This document shows positions 1-8,265 of a stretch of DNA of 64,000 nt, piece by piece. Location: positions 62,001 through 126,000 of the forward strand of contig CAKSFR010000009.1 in NCBI GenBank assembly GCA_934454635.1. The letters run 5' to 3'. A program made the translations under genes and the position numbers. The notes beneath the pieces are model-generated. The model was not told the origin of the DNA. It saw nothing but the letters and a program-made list of their open reading frames with translations, and ran no database searches. Numbering within the stretch: the stretch's first letter is position 1; the number at the start of each line of letters is the position of its first letter. Source of the stretch: an uncultured Ruminiclostridium sp. (GTDB taxonomy: Bacteria > Bacillota > Clostridia > Oscillospirales > Ruminococcaceae).

Positions 1-352
1 TGAGTGCCTTTTTGATCAGCTCACCTTTGGCATCCAGCAGCTTAGTGAGGTTTCCGACCGAGACCTTTTCGAGCGGGATCTCAATCGTCAGGCCTGTCTC
101 TTCGGTTTTGGCTTCGTCCTTGACCGGGTTGAATCCGGCTGCGGCAAGGGCGATGATGGCCGCTTCGATGGTATCCTGATCCGTGCGCTCGTTCCAGACC
201 ATTGTGCCGTCTTTCTCAACGGTGATGTTGCTGATGACGTAGGCGCAGGTGGGCATGAATTTGTAGACAGCTTTCATGCCGACCACCTTGGAGATGATGC
301 CGACCATCTCTTTGCGATCCTGACCGGTGACGTTGTAGTGTAGTTCTTTCAT
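1..352 (-). CDS. Conserved phage protein of unknown function (3' end outside window)
   Basis: Read from ATG at 352, preceded by an AAGGAGGT ribosome site. The visible 117 residues begin MKELHYNVTGQDRK and contain VGMKAVYKFMPTCAYVI, then a stretch around 'EAAIIALAAAGF' that looks like a helical segment, then an acidic region. There is no transmembrane segment or catalytic motif that I recognise. Short proteins of this type often lie next to methyltransferase and terminase genes in Clostridia prophages, sometimes labelled 'virulence-related', but that label carries no function. It is the last gene of the minus-strand phage operon inside the window, separated from the methyltransferase by a 110-base gap holding an inverted repeat. 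Confidence 0.6.
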   Translation of the reverse strand, partial: MKELHYNVTGQDRKEMVGIISKVVGMKAVYKFMPTCAYVISNITVEKDGTMVWNERTDQDTIEAAIIALAAAGFNPVKDEAKTEETGLTIEIPLEKVSVGNLTKLLDAKGELIKKAL

Positions 353-371
353 GGGGTTACCTCCTTGTTTT

Positions 372-441
372 TTTGGTACTGTATATATCACTCTGAAGCC
401 ACAGAATAGCAAGTCATATCAGCGAAATATATGTACCAAAT
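372..441. repeat. Inverted repeat in a phage intergenic gap
   Basis: TTTGGTAC at 372-379 pairs with GTACCAAA at 433-440, and the TATATAT just inside pairs with ATATAT. The loop is about 40 bases. It lies between the methyltransferase gene and the next gene on the minus strand. It could be an operator, an RNA hairpin or a recombinase site; the sequence alone does not decide. Confidence 0.5.
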
Positions 442-462
442 ATCGCAGGAAAAATGCGGCCC

Positions 463-1698
463 TCATTCGTCTACATTAGCTACTTCGTCGAAGCGGAAAG
501 TCACGCCGTCACGCTGCACTGTCACGCCTTCCGAGGCGCCGACCTGTTCGATGTATCGCTTTACGATGACGTCGCAGAACTTCTCGTCCAGTTCCACGGT
601 ATAGCAGATGCGATCCGACTGCTCACAGGCAATCAAGGTGCTGCCGGAGCCGCCGAAGGGGTCCAGCACTACAGCGTTGCTCATGGAGGAGTTCATGATC
701 GGGTACGCCAGAAGCGTAATCGGCTTCATGGTCGGGTGGTCGCCGTTCTTCTTGGGTTTGTCGAACTCCCAGATGGTGGTTTCCTTGCGGCCCGTGTACC
801 ACTGGTGCTTGCCGTTTTTCTTCCAGCCGTAGAGCACCGGCTCATGCTGCCACTGGTACGGAGAGCGTCCGAGCACCAGCGACTGTTTTTTCCAGATGCA
901 GCAGCCGGAGAGGTAGAAACCAGCATCGGCAAAAGCCCTGCGGAAGTTCAACCCCTCGGTGTCCGCATGGAACACATAGATGGAAGCATCGCCGGTCATG
1001 ACGGTTTCCATATTGGTAAAGGCATCGAGCAGGAACTGATAGAAGGCGTCGTTTGCCATGTTGTCGTTCTTGATCTTCCCGGCAGAGCCTTCGTAGTTCA
1101 CGTTGTACGGCGGGTCCGTGATCACGAGGTTGGCCTTGACGTCGCCCATCAGGGTGTCGTAGGTTTCCTTTTTTGTGGAATCGCCACAGACCAGACGGTG
1201 CCGACCAAGCGCCCAGACGTCACCGACCTTGGTGAAGGTGGACTTTTTCAGCTCCTCATCCACATCGAAATCATCGTCGTGGATGCCGTCCTTCAGGCTG
1301 GCCTTGAAAAGGTCGTTGATCTCGGCAGGATCAAAACCGGTAAGGGAAACATCGAAGTCCTCGCCCTGCAGGTCAGCGATGAGCAGCGCCAGCTTGTCCT
1401 TATCCCAATCGCCGCTGATCTTGTTCAGGGCGATGTTGAGAGCCTTTTCCTTGACGTCGTCCATCTCCACGACCACACAGTCAACCTCGGTGATGCCAAG
1501 GTCGATGAGAACCTTGAGCCGCTGATGCCCACCGACAACACGACCGGTTGTCTTATTCCAGATGACCGGCTCGACATATCCGAACTCCTCGATGGAGCGT
1601 TTCAGTTTTTCATATTCCTCGTCACCGGGCTTGAGGTCCTTGCGAGGATTGTATTCGGCAGGAAGCAGCCCCGCCGTTTTCTTTTTCTCAATCAGCAT
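463..1698 (-). CDS. ParB-like nuclease domain fused to DNA methyltransferase
   Basis: This 411-residue protein probably methylates phage DNA, most likely at adenine N6 or cytosine N4. An N-terminal ParB/sulfiredoxin-like domain (about residues 5-95, with the GGHQR motif at 56-60) is followed by a methyltransferase domain with the catalytic DPPY at 195-198 and the SAM-binding DPFGGSGS at 346-353, the beta-class order. The chosen ATG at 1698 overlaps the stop of the SAM synthetase gene by 7 bases, implying translational coupling. An earlier in-frame start at 1710 is less likely. Such ParB-methyltransferase fusions are common beside terminase genes in Clostridia phages and usually protect phage DNA from host restriction; that role is inferred. 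Confidence 0.85.
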   Translation of the reverse strand: MLIEKKKTAGLLPAEYNPRKDLKPGDEEYEKLKRSIEEFGYVEPVIWNKTTGRVVGGHQRLKVLIDLGITEVDCVVVEMDDVKEKALNIALNKISGDWDKDKLALLIADLQGEDFDVSLTGFDPAEINDLFKASLKDGIHDDDFDVDEELKKSTFTKVGDVWALGRHRLVCGDSTKKETYDTLMGDVKANLVITDPPYNVNYEGSAGKIKNDNMANDAFYQFLLDAFTNMETVMTGDASIYVFHADTEGLNFRRAFADAGFYLSGCCIWKKQSLVLGRSPYQWQHEPVLYGWKKNGKHQWYTGRKETTIWEFDKPKKNGDHPTMKPITLLAYPIMNSSMSNAVVLDPFGGSGSTLIACEQSDRICYTVELDEKFCDVIVKRYIEQVGASEGVTVQRDGVTFRFDEVANVDE

Positions 1699-2477
1699 AT
1701 CAGGCCCCACTCAGCGAATTTCTCGAAACCGCCGATGCGGTCGATGAAGGCTCTCGCTGTTTCTACGATTCTCTCGTATGGAATACCGTCCACGGCATCA
1801 TTACCGATGGCGCAGACAAGCTCGACCGGCGCACCAGTTTCCTGTGCTTTGAGCCATGCGTAGATGTTGATGCTGACGTCGGCTTTGGAGAGGTCCTTGC
1901 CGTGCAGACCGCCGCCGGTTACGGAGTCGCCCATGTCAGAGCCGAGCTTCCTGTTGGTAGCACCAGAGTCAACATCCGTGCCGCCGGTCCAATCACCGAG
2001 CGGATTGATCTCGGCATCCGGGAAGACCTCCCGCAGATGGCCGGTCTGGGCGTTGCTCTGGCAGAGGATCAGGCGGTCGCCGTCCAGAATGTATTTGCCG
2101 TCGCTGCAGTAGGTTTCATAGAGCTTCTTGGCGATGGTGGTGAGCTCCTTCTGCTCATCGGTCACAGGAACGCCTTTGAAGATGCCATTATCGCCGCAGT
2201 GAATGCCGTCGATCTGGTTGTCAGCCAGATGTTCGTCCTGCGAAACCTCACGGTAGTCCACCAGCAGGTTCCCGGCGATACGGGAAACCGCCGCCGCCAC
2301 CTCATCAGGAGAGAGGGTCACCGAGGTTTCGGTGATAATATGGCAGATGCCGTGGCCGATCAGGACCTCGACAGCGATCTTCGGGTTATTTTCTTTTTGA
2401 TACGCAAGGTCGACAAGAGCACCGGCGATGCGGTCGGCCACCTTATCGGGATGCGCTGGGTTTACTTTTTCAAACAT
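1692..2477 (-). CDS. metK: Short phage-type S-adenosylmethionine synthetase
   Basis: It makes SAM from methionine and ATP. The 261-residue protein keeps the N-terminal HPDK motif (residues 9-12) and, near residue 200, a GGGLHGKDLSKAD segment matching the GGGAFSGKD phosphate-binding loop of MetK. It is far shorter than the usual 380-400 residues. The region matching NPxG...GGxxD just before that loop is also present, so the active-site framework seems kept while peripheral segments are lost. It sits between the small terminase gene (1-base gap) and the methyltransferase, which it overlaps, so it may supply SAM for phage DNA methylation. Whether this minimal form is catalytically active is unknown. 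Confidence 0.8.
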   Translation of the reverse strand: MFEKVNPAHPDKVADRIAGALVDLAYQKENNPKIAVEVLIGHGICHIITETSVTLSPDEVAAAVSRIAGNLLVDYREVSQDEHLADNQIDGIHCGDNGIFKGVPVTDEQKELTTIAKKLYETYCSDGKYILDGDRLILCQSNAQTGHLREVFPDAEINPLGDWTGGTDVDSGATNRKLGSDMGDSVTGGGLHGKDLSKADVSINIYAWLKAQETGAPVELVCAIGNDAVDGIPYERIVETARAFIDRIGGFEKFAEWGLIC

Positions 2478-2478
2478 A

Positions 2479-3018
2479 TCAGTTTCCTTTCCGAGCGGTG
2501 AGCAGCCGCTCCATCAAATCATCTTGTGGATTTCTGCCGCCGTACTCCACGGCACAGTTTTCTTTCACGATCTGGTAAATCTGATACCAGACCTGATTGA
2601 CCTGCTTCATGTAGGTCTGGCTCATCGCCACATACGGTGAAGCGATGGCATTGCCGGTGGTGGGATGCTTGGCCAGAAAGCCGAACTCGGAGATCGCTTC
2701 CTCGCACTGAATCCATCGGGAGACTGACATGGCGTACTGCTCGATCAGCTGGTTGTTTACTAACATTTCACAGCCACGGGCCTTGAGCCAGTTCCAAGTG
2801 TCTCGGTAGACCTCCTCGGCACACAAGTCCTTGCCGTTCTTCTGAGCAGCCCTCAAGTATTCTTTGAGCGGAGGAATATCCACTCCTTCGATTTCTGACG
2901 GTTCCGGGAGAACCATCGCACCGTTTAGTCTGCCGTCAGCGATTTTATCGGTCAGAGCCTTGGATTTTCTTCCGGCACCGACACGCTGACCGCCTCTCAT
3001 AGTTCCGTCTTTTGCCAC
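2479..3018 (-). CDS. Phage terminase small subunit, P27 family
   Basis: This is the DNA-recognition subunit of the packaging motor. The 179-residue product begins MAKDGTMRGGQRVGAGRKSK, the basic Arg/Gly-rich N-terminus typical of P27-family small terminases. It continues with helical segments and the YVAMSQTYMKQVNQVW region. I chose the GTG start at 3018, which has a GAGGTG ribosome site and gives the family-typical N-terminus, rather than an upstream in-frame ATG that would add about 25 unrelated residues. The HNH gene lies just upstream, as in many pac/cos modules. The large terminase gene is not in the window and should lie further left. Confidence 0.85.
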   Translation of the reverse strand: MAKDGTMRGGQRVGAGRKSKALTDKIADGRLNGAMVLPEPSEIEGVDIPPLKEYLRAAQKNGKDLCAEEVYRDTWNWLKARGCEMLVNNQLIEQYAMSVSRWIQCEEAISEFGFLAKHPTTGNAIASPYVAMSQTYMKQVNQVWYQIYQIVKENCAVEYGGRNPQDDLMERLLTARKGN

Positions 3019-3047
3019 ACATTTCACCTCACTTTCCAGGCTGGGGG

Positions 3048-3479
3048 TTAATACCCCGTTTGATTTCTGATTTTTGCGCTCGTGACCCCACACCGCTGTC
3101 CGGGTAGAAAGGTCGTAGAGATTTGACCCGCCCCACGGTCACCGAGCTCGTGATGGATCTTCGTGTGACACGACTGGCACAGGCTCATCAGGTTGCTGGC
3201 ATCGTGGGTGCCGCCTTGGGAAATAGGAAGAATGTGATGAACCTCCTCGACCGATGTTAACCGACCTTCCTTAAGGCACTGCTCACACAGAGGGTGGGCC
3301 GCTGCATACCTGTCACGGATACGCTTCCAAGCCCTGCCGTATTTGCGGTTGACGTCCGGGCTGCGCTCGTACTTGTTGTACCGATCCCGGTCCAGCTTCT
3401 CGTGCTCCTGGCAGAAGCGTCTATCAGTAAGCCTTGGACAGCCGGGGTAAGCGCAGGGTTTCTTCGGACTCCTCGGCAC
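3048..3479 (-). CDS. HNH endonuclease of the packaging module
   Basis: A 143-residue HNH nuclease. The C-terminal half shows VEEVHHILPISQGG, then a DASNLMSLCQSCH segment with the terminal HNH histidine, plus paired cysteines (CEQC and CQSC) expected to bind zinc. The N-terminus MPRSPKKPCAYPGCP with further Cys and His residues is typical of phage HNH proteins beside terminase genes, where they assist in packaging-linked DNA cleavage. The GTG start at 3479 is favoured because a GAGGTGATC ribosome site precedes it and homologues begin MPRSPKKP. It is followed on the same strand by the small terminase gene. Confidence 0.85.
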   Translation of the reverse strand: MPRSPKKPCAYPGCPRLTDRRFCQEHEKLDRDRYNKYERSPDVNRKYGRAWKRIRDRYAAAHPLCEQCLKEGRLTSVEEVHHILPISQGGTHDASNLMSLCQSCHTKIHHELGDRGAGQISTTFLPGQRCGVTSAKIRNQTGY

Positions 3480-3509
3480 ATGATCACCTCGCTTTCCGGG
3501 CATAACAAA

Positions 3510-3529
3510 AGCCCTGCAGGAGTAGGGCT
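3510..3529 (-). terminator. Hairpin terminator before the packaging genes
   Basis: AGCCCT at 3510-3515 pairs with AGGGCT at 3524-3529, and on the minus strand the stem is followed by TTTTG. It lies between the late sigma-like gene and the HNH gene, a sensible point to separate early and late transcription. Confidence 0.5.
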
Positions 3530-3589
3530 CCCACAAGGCTTCCGTAGGTTTTACTTTGTCCATCATAATACTATCATAAGAGGCGACTC

Positions 3590-4015
3590 TCAATCTCTCT
3601 CATTTACTCTCATGATGGCGGCCACACAGGAAAGCGCCGTATCGTGCATCCGGTAAATGTGCTGGATGCTGTAATGCATCTCAACCGCGATCTTCTCCCA
3701 CGAGAGGAAGCACAGATACCGCTTCTCCAGCAGGGTTTGCAGTTCAACATCCGAAACGGCCCGGATTGTGGCCATGATTTCCTTCTTCAGTTCCACCAGA
3801 TCCTCGACGTCGTGTTTCAGGCTTTCCTCAACCTCGATAATCTTCAAAACGGCCCGTTCTATTTTGGAGCCGCCACGATTCGGGTTTCTGGGCATGTCGC
3901 TGTAAACGACGGTGCAGGATGTGGCCAGTTCATTCAAAGACTCGATCTGCTGGAGCTTGGATTTAATCCGCATGTCCAGCGTCCGGGCCTGTGACAAATA
4001 TTCTTTAGCGGTCAT
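3590..4015 (-). CDS. Sigma-like late transcription regulator of phage
   Basis: A 141-residue protein starting MTAKEYLSQA, preceded by a GGAAGGAGA ribosome site. The N-terminal half is a helical, coiled-coil-like segment. The C-terminal half contains DVELQTLLEKRYLCFLSWEKIAVEMHYSIQHIYRMHDTAL-like sequence, which has the shape of a sigma region 4 helix-turn-helix. Proteins of this kind (ArpU/DUF1492-like) switch on late genes in Gram-positive phages. Its place directly upstream of the HNH and terminase genes fits that role. The family assignment rests on pattern, not a search. Confidence 0.7.
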   Translation of the reverse strand: MTAKEYLSQARTLDMRIKSKLQQIESLNELATSCTVVYSDMPRNPNRGGSKIERAVLKIIEVEESLKHDVEDLVELKKEIMATIRAVSDVELQTLLEKRYLCFLSWEKIAVEMHYSIQHIYRMHDTALSCVAAIMRVNERD

Positions 4016-4196
4016 TTTGCTTCTCCTTCCGTAGCTCTTTAATGAGGAATTCCGGATCGACTTTTGACAGGACACCGAACCAGCCGGAACGGAAGAAACA
4101 CTCTATTTCCTGAAGATGCTGTTCGTTGTCGGTCAGCCGGTAAACCTTGACCGCTTGCAGAATAATGGCATTTGCCAGATTCTCGTATGGGTTCAA
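4005..4196 (-). CDS. Small phage protein of unknown function
   Basis: A 63-residue protein starting at TTG 4196, with a strong GGAGGTGAG ribosome site just upstream. Its 3' end overlaps the start of the sigma-like gene by 11 bases. The sequence (MNPYENLANAIILQAVKVYR, then HLQEIECFFRSGWF) looks helical. Similar short proteins commonly precede late sigma-like genes in Clostridia prophages, but no activity is known to me. Confidence 0.6.
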   Translation of the reverse strand: MNPYENLANAIILQAVKVYRLTDNEQHLQEIECFFRSGWFGVLSKVDPEFLIKELRKEKQNDR

Positions 4197-4243
4197 AGTC
4201 TCACCTCCGAATTTGTGATCACTCGGATTGGCGAAGATTGTTG

Positions 4244-5608
4244 TTAGATTTTCAGATTTGCCTTGACCGCAGCGATTAAAGCAGACTGCGTTTTGTCTTT
4301 GGCCTTTAATGCCCGTAGGATTTGCTCATCAATGGTGCCGTCCGTCACAATATGCTGCACGACCACGGTTTCTTCGGTCTGGCCTTGTCTCCAGAGCCTT
4401 GCTATGGTCTGGGAATAGAGCTCCAAGGACCATGTGAGGCCGAACCAGACGATGGTGTTGCCGCCGGTCTGGAGATTGAGGCCATGTCCGGCAGATGCCG
4501 GGTGAATCAGGGCTACCGGGATTTCGCCGTTGTTCCATCTGCGGATACTGTCGGCTTTGTCCAGCTTGGAGAACGGAACATGCCGCTCATGCAGCCGTTT
4601 CATGATCCGCTCCAGATCGTGCTGATACCAATAGGCCACCAGAAGAGGCTTGCCGTTTGCCGACTCGATAATGTCCTCCAGAGCGTCCAGCTTCTGCTCA
4701 TGAATCGGGACCGTATTTCCGGCATCGTCGTAAATGGCACCATTGGCCATCTGGGAGAGCTTACCGGAGAGGGCTGCGGCATTTGCAGCGGATATTTCAC
4801 CTTCGGGAAGGTCCAGAATGAACTGCTTTTTCATCTCATCGTAGGCGTCCTGCTCGTCGGGGCTGAGATAGACCTTGTATTCGCTGGATATGAGTTCTGG
4901 CATCTTCAGGTGGTCCGTAGATTTCATCGAAATGGTGATATCCGAGATTTTCCGGTATATGGCTTGCTCGGCTCCGGGCTTCGGACGGTAGCTGTAAACG
5001 ATCTGTCCGTTCATGGCGTCCGGCACGAAATACTCTTGTCGATAATAGGTGATAAACCGACCGAGGCGTTTTCCCATGTCGATGACCTTGAACTCTGCCC
5101 ACAGGTCCATCAAACCGTTGCTGGCCGGAGTACCGGTGAGCCCAACGACTCGCTTGATTCTGGGCCGCACCTGCATCAGAGCCTTGAAGCGTTTTGACTG
5201 GTGGTTCTTGAAGGAAGAAAGCTCGTCCACCACGACCATGTCGTAATCAAATGGGAGCTTACATTTCTCGATGAGCCACTGGACGTTCTCACGGTTGATG
5301 ATGTAGATGTCGGCTTTCTTCGTCAGGGCAGCTTTTCGCTCAGCCTCGCTTCCGACCGCCACAGAATAGGTCAGGTGGTGGAGCTGATCCCACTTTTGCA
5401 GTTCTGTGCTCCAAGTATCACGAGCCACACGAAGAGGAGCGATGACCAGTACCTTGTGGACCTCGAAGCTGTCGAATAGCAGGTCCGCAATGGCGGTCAG
5501 GGTGATGCTCGTCTTGCCGAGGCCCATGTCCAACAGCACGGCAGCGAAGGGATGGTCCTCGATGTAGTTGATGGCGTACCTCTGGTACTCATGCGGTTCG
5601 TATTTCAT
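4244..5608 (-). CDS. SNF2-type DEAD/DEAH helicase
   Basis: A 454-residue superfamily 2 ATPase, probably used in phage DNA replication or recombination. Walker A is MGLGKTS (residues 28-34) and the DEAH-equivalent motif II is DELS (128-131). It also has a GLTGTPASNG motif III-like stretch and a C-terminal motif VI region ending TIARLWRQGQ. This is the compact phage form with no accessory domains. The ATG at 5608 lies inside the end of the VRR-NUC gene (20-base overlap), so the two are translationally coupled. Together with the primase and polymerase it forms the replication module. Confidence 0.85.
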   Translation of the reverse strand: MKYEPHEYQRYAINYIEDHPFAAVLLDMGLGKTSITLTAIADLLFDSFEVHKVLVIAPLRVARDTWSTELQKWDQLHHLTYSVAVGSEAERKAALTKKADIYIINRENVQWLIEKCKLPFDYDMVVVDELSSFKNHQSKRFKALMQVRPRIKRVVGLTGTPASNGLMDLWAEFKVIDMGKRLGRFITYYRQEYFVPDAMNGQIVYSYRPKPGAEQAIYRKISDITISMKSTDHLKMPELISSEYKVYLSPDEQDAYDEMKKQFILDLPEGEISAANAAALSGKLSQMANGAIYDDAGNTVPIHEQKLDALEDIIESANGKPLLVAYWYQHDLERIMKRLHERHVPFSKLDKADSIRRWNNGEIPVALIHPASAGHGLNLQTGGNTIVWFGLTWSLELYSQTIARLWRQGQTEETVVVQHIVTDGTIDEQILRALKAKDKTQSALIAAVKANLKI

Positions 5609-5870
5609 CAAGTATCCCTACAATCTGCTCCGGGTCATCAAGGACATACACCTTGAAGCCCAGCCGCCGCAGTAATCCGTGTCTGGCTACCTGCAAAGGT
5701 CTCGGTTCCTTGCCCGGTGCCTTGACCTCCACGAAGCCGATCTTGCCTCCGGGCAGCAGCACCAGTCGATCCGGCATCCCGTCAAATCCGGGACTCACCA
5801 GTTTCGGTGCGATGCCGCCGCTGTTTTTCACGGCCTTGACTAAGTGTTGTTCTATGGTTTTCTCTCGCAT
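5589..5870 (-). CDS. VRR-NUC domain nuclease
   Basis: A 93-residue single-domain nuclease of the PD-(D/E)XK-like VRR-NUC family. The PGFDGMPDRLVLLPGG stretch carries the catalytic acid, the GFVEVKA motif supplies the E-x-K pair, and a downstream Gln (in 'PLQVARH') completes the site. In eukaryotes this domain occurs in FAN1. In phages it is found stand-alone next to helicase genes, as here, and is thought to process branched DNA. The start at 5870 has GGAGGAACATT upstream. Confidence 0.85.
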   Translation of the reverse strand: MREKTIEQHLVKAVKNSGGIAPKLVSPGFDGMPDRLVLLPGGKIGFVEVKAPGKEPRPLQVARHGLLRRLGFKVYVLDDPEQIVGILDEIRTA

Positions 5871-5903
5871 AATGTTCCTCCATCAGGGATTAGAGTGGGT
5901 GGT

Positions 5904-5998
5904 GTGCAGGTCGTGTACCTTATTTCCGTAACTTTTCTTATATGTTGTTTTTTCAATGCCATAGGAATAGTTAAGGAAGAGACTATCACGACCTGCAC
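5904..5998. repeat. 12-bp perfect inverted repeat around an AT-rich spacer
   Basis: GTGCAGGTCGTG at 5904-5915 is exactly repeated in inverse as CACGACCTGCAC at 5987-5998, with 71 AT-rich bases between. It fills the only sizeable gap inside the replication gene block, between the primase-helicase and VRR-NUC genes. It could be a replication origin element, an operator pair or a long RNA stem. Confidence 0.6.
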
Positions 5999-6006
5999 TT
6001 TTGCCT

Positions 6007-8265
6007 TTACTCCAAGAAATCAGACTTAAGCTGCAAGCCGGAAATCATGACTCCTGCATTGCTTTTGCGCCGCACGAAACCAGCCGTTTCCAAGGCAGCG
6101 TAAAAATCGGTTGTGCTGCGAATATAGTCGCCCACCTGCATACAGTAGCTGCGGTATGCGGTGTAGAACTCGCCGGATTTGGCCTTGGCGTCAGGATCAA
6201 TCTCGCAGCATTCTTCAAAGAACTGCGAGAGCCAGTCGTTATTCTCCCTGTACTTACGGGTGGCTTCCTCAACCACAGCAGGTTTGACAACGTGGTAGTC
6301 CCGCTCAATCACACGCTTGGCACCGGCCATGATCCATTTGAGAATGGCACCACCGGCCTTCGCATAGAGGTAGTCGGCATAATTCTTGATATCCGACGAA
6401 CCTTCGATCTTGGCGTTGAACGGGATCACGATCAACCTGCGCCATGTTCCGGCATCAAGCGCACCGACCTTCGGCAGGTGATTCGTGTAAAGCACGAGGG
6501 TGTGGCTCGGCACAAAGCTGAACGGGTCCTTGTACTTTTTCTCCGCATAGATCTCGTCCGTGGAACTGAGCTGCTTGACGTTGGCTGTGGAAAGGCGCAT
6601 TCCTTCCTCCAGCTCGGCTGCAATAATGAGCCTCTTGCCCTTGGCTTCGGCCAGCTCCGGCTTCACGTTTCGCTTGCATCCGACGGTCAGGGTATCAGCG
6701 GACATATTGCCGCTATAGGTACCCAGCACACGGGAGAGCGTATTCCAGAAGGTGGATTTACCGTTGCGGCCTTCGCCATAAGCGATGATCAAGGCCTCGA
6801 CGCAGACCTTTCCGATAGCGGATAAACCGGCGACGTCCTGAACATAATTGATGAGCTCGCTGTCGCCGCAGAAGAAGGTATCCAGAGCGTCCTGCCAGAT
6901 TTCAATGCCTTCGTCAGACGGGTCTACGCTCGTCTGCTTTGTGAGGTAGTCCGTGGGGGTGTGCTCGTGAGCCGAGGCGGGACCGATGCGAAGGTCGTAA
7001 GTTGCTGACGGGGTGTTGAGCAGAAATTCGTCTGCGTCAAGCTGCCGCTGGTCAATCTCAACCATCGGGTGTGCTTCCTTTAGGGCAGCGGTGATGTATT
7101 TGGAATCTCTGCGCTTGATGGCATAGTTGCGGTAGGCCGTGGCATTCTCGTACTTTTGGAAGGAACGAGCCTGCTCTGAGCTGAAAGCCATTACCGCTTT
7201 CTTTGGACCCATCGATGCCAGCAGCTCCCATGCGCCGTTCTTCATCATCTCATCGGTGGTCTTCTTGATTTCGGTTTCAGCCTCCTCAAGCTGGCGAGTG
7301 GTGAGCTCCTGCGCTACGGCCTGAGACTTGGGCTTGGATTCCTCCCAGAACCGACCGTTGTAAACAAGGTAGTCGGTCGAGGGCGAATAGCGGAGCTTGT
7401 TTTCGTATTCCCGTGCGAGCACTGTAGCCTGTCCGACATCGGAATAGTCGGTGGGCTTGAGCTGCAGGTCCTGATTGTATTGCTCCGGAGGGATATATCC
7501 TTCCTGCGTGGAAACCTTTTCATAGAACCGCTGTGCGCTGCGCCAGATGCTGTCGAGCTCCGACTGCTCCAACGGCGGCTGACAGCAAGCAGCCACTTCC
7601 GCAAAGTGCTTATGTGCCTCGTCGGTATTGCCGAAGCGTTTCAGAATCCGTCCGGCATAATGGGACATTGTGGCGTTGCGGCTGCCTTCGGGAATGACAA
7701 TGTCGCCGTAGCTGCCGGAGTCCATGTTGGCGTCGAAATCGTCGTCAGAAAGGAAGGTGGTCAGCGTCATCGGGCCGTCGAAGATCTCGACCTCCGGCTC
7801 CTTTGTCCCGAAAAAGAACCGAGCGGCATCGAGGGCTTTGGTGTCGAAATACGGGAAGATGCTGTTGACCAGCTTTTTCATCTCGCTGTACTGGCAGGGA
7901 TCAGTAATCCGGTCAATGGCGAAGAAGACGTGGAACTTCGGCCTCGGAGCCTTGTTGCCCTTTTTCTTCATATGATTGCGGCTGTAGTGGACCGCAAAGG
8001 CCACGCCGGGGAAAGCGTTAGCAACGTCGGAGGGATAGACCCATTCTTCCGGATCGTCGCTGTGGTCATTATCGCAATCGACCGGCAAACAGTCTGAACC
8101 GATGAAGTTATCGTTGCTGCGGTAATTGCCCTGATACTCGGCACAAACATAATCGTGTTTTACAGCTTCGATGAGGCTGTCCTTCCCGGTGACCTCGACC
8201 TTATGAGGGTAGGTACAGTTTTCAGGCACTTCCTGACAGTTGGAGCGGTACAAAGTGAATTTCAT
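6007..8265 (-). CDS. D5-type phage primase-helicase
   Basis: A 752-residue protein expected to prime and unwind phage DNA. The N-terminal third resembles the primase part of VapE/P4-type enzymes. The C-terminal helicase has Walker A GEGRNGKST near residue 500, a downstream acidic motif, and the TNHLPKVGALDAGTWRR sensor/arginine-finger region typical of D5/SF3 helicases. A helical tail follows. The ATG at 8265 overlaps the stop of the upstream gene by 4 bases (ATGA), with GGAGGT nearby. Longer in-frame starts lack a ribosome site. Confidence 0.9.
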   Translation of the reverse strand: MKFTLYRSNCQEVPENCTYPHKVEVTGKDSLIEAVKHDYVCAEYQGNYRSNDNFIGSDCLPVDCDNDHSDDPEEWVYPSDVANAFPGVAFAVHYSRNHMKKKGNKAPRPKFHVFFAIDRITDPCQYSEMKKLVNSIFPYFDTKALDAARFFFGTKEPEVEIFDGPMTLTTFLSDDDFDANMDSGSYGDIVIPEGSRNATMSHYAGRILKRFGNTDEAHKHFAEVAACCQPPLEQSELDSIWRSAQRFYEKVSTQEGYIPPEQYNQDLQLKPTDYSDVGQATVLAREYENKLRYSPSTDYLVYNGRFWEESKPKSQAVAQELTTRQLEEAETEIKKTTDEMMKNGAWELLASMGPKKAVMAFSSEQARSFQKYENATAYRNYAIKRRDSKYITAALKEAHPMVEIDQRQLDADEFLLNTPSATYDLRIGPASAHEHTPTDYLTKQTSVDPSDEGIEIWQDALDTFFCGDSELINYVQDVAGLSAIGKVCVEALIIAYGEGRNGKSTFWNTLSRVLGTYSGNMSADTLTVGCKRNVKPELAEAKGKRLIIAAELEEGMRLSTANVKQLSSTDEIYAEKKYKDPFSFVPSHTLVLYTNHLPKVGALDAGTWRRLIVIPFNAKIEGSSDIKNYADYLYAKAGGAILKWIMAGAKRVIERDYHVVKPAVVEEATRKYRENNDWLSQFFEECCEIDPDAKAKSGEFYTAYRSYCMQVGDYIRSTTDFYAALETAGFVRRKSNAGVMISGLQLKSDFLE

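Noticed and set aside
454..1863. Long open frame on the plus strand opposite the methyltransferase gene
   Set aside because: Mirror of a clear methyltransferase on the minus strand; no ribosome site and no recognisable motif. The same applies to the frames at 6001-6825, 10098-11168, 11585-12874, 33503-34723 and 45926-46633.
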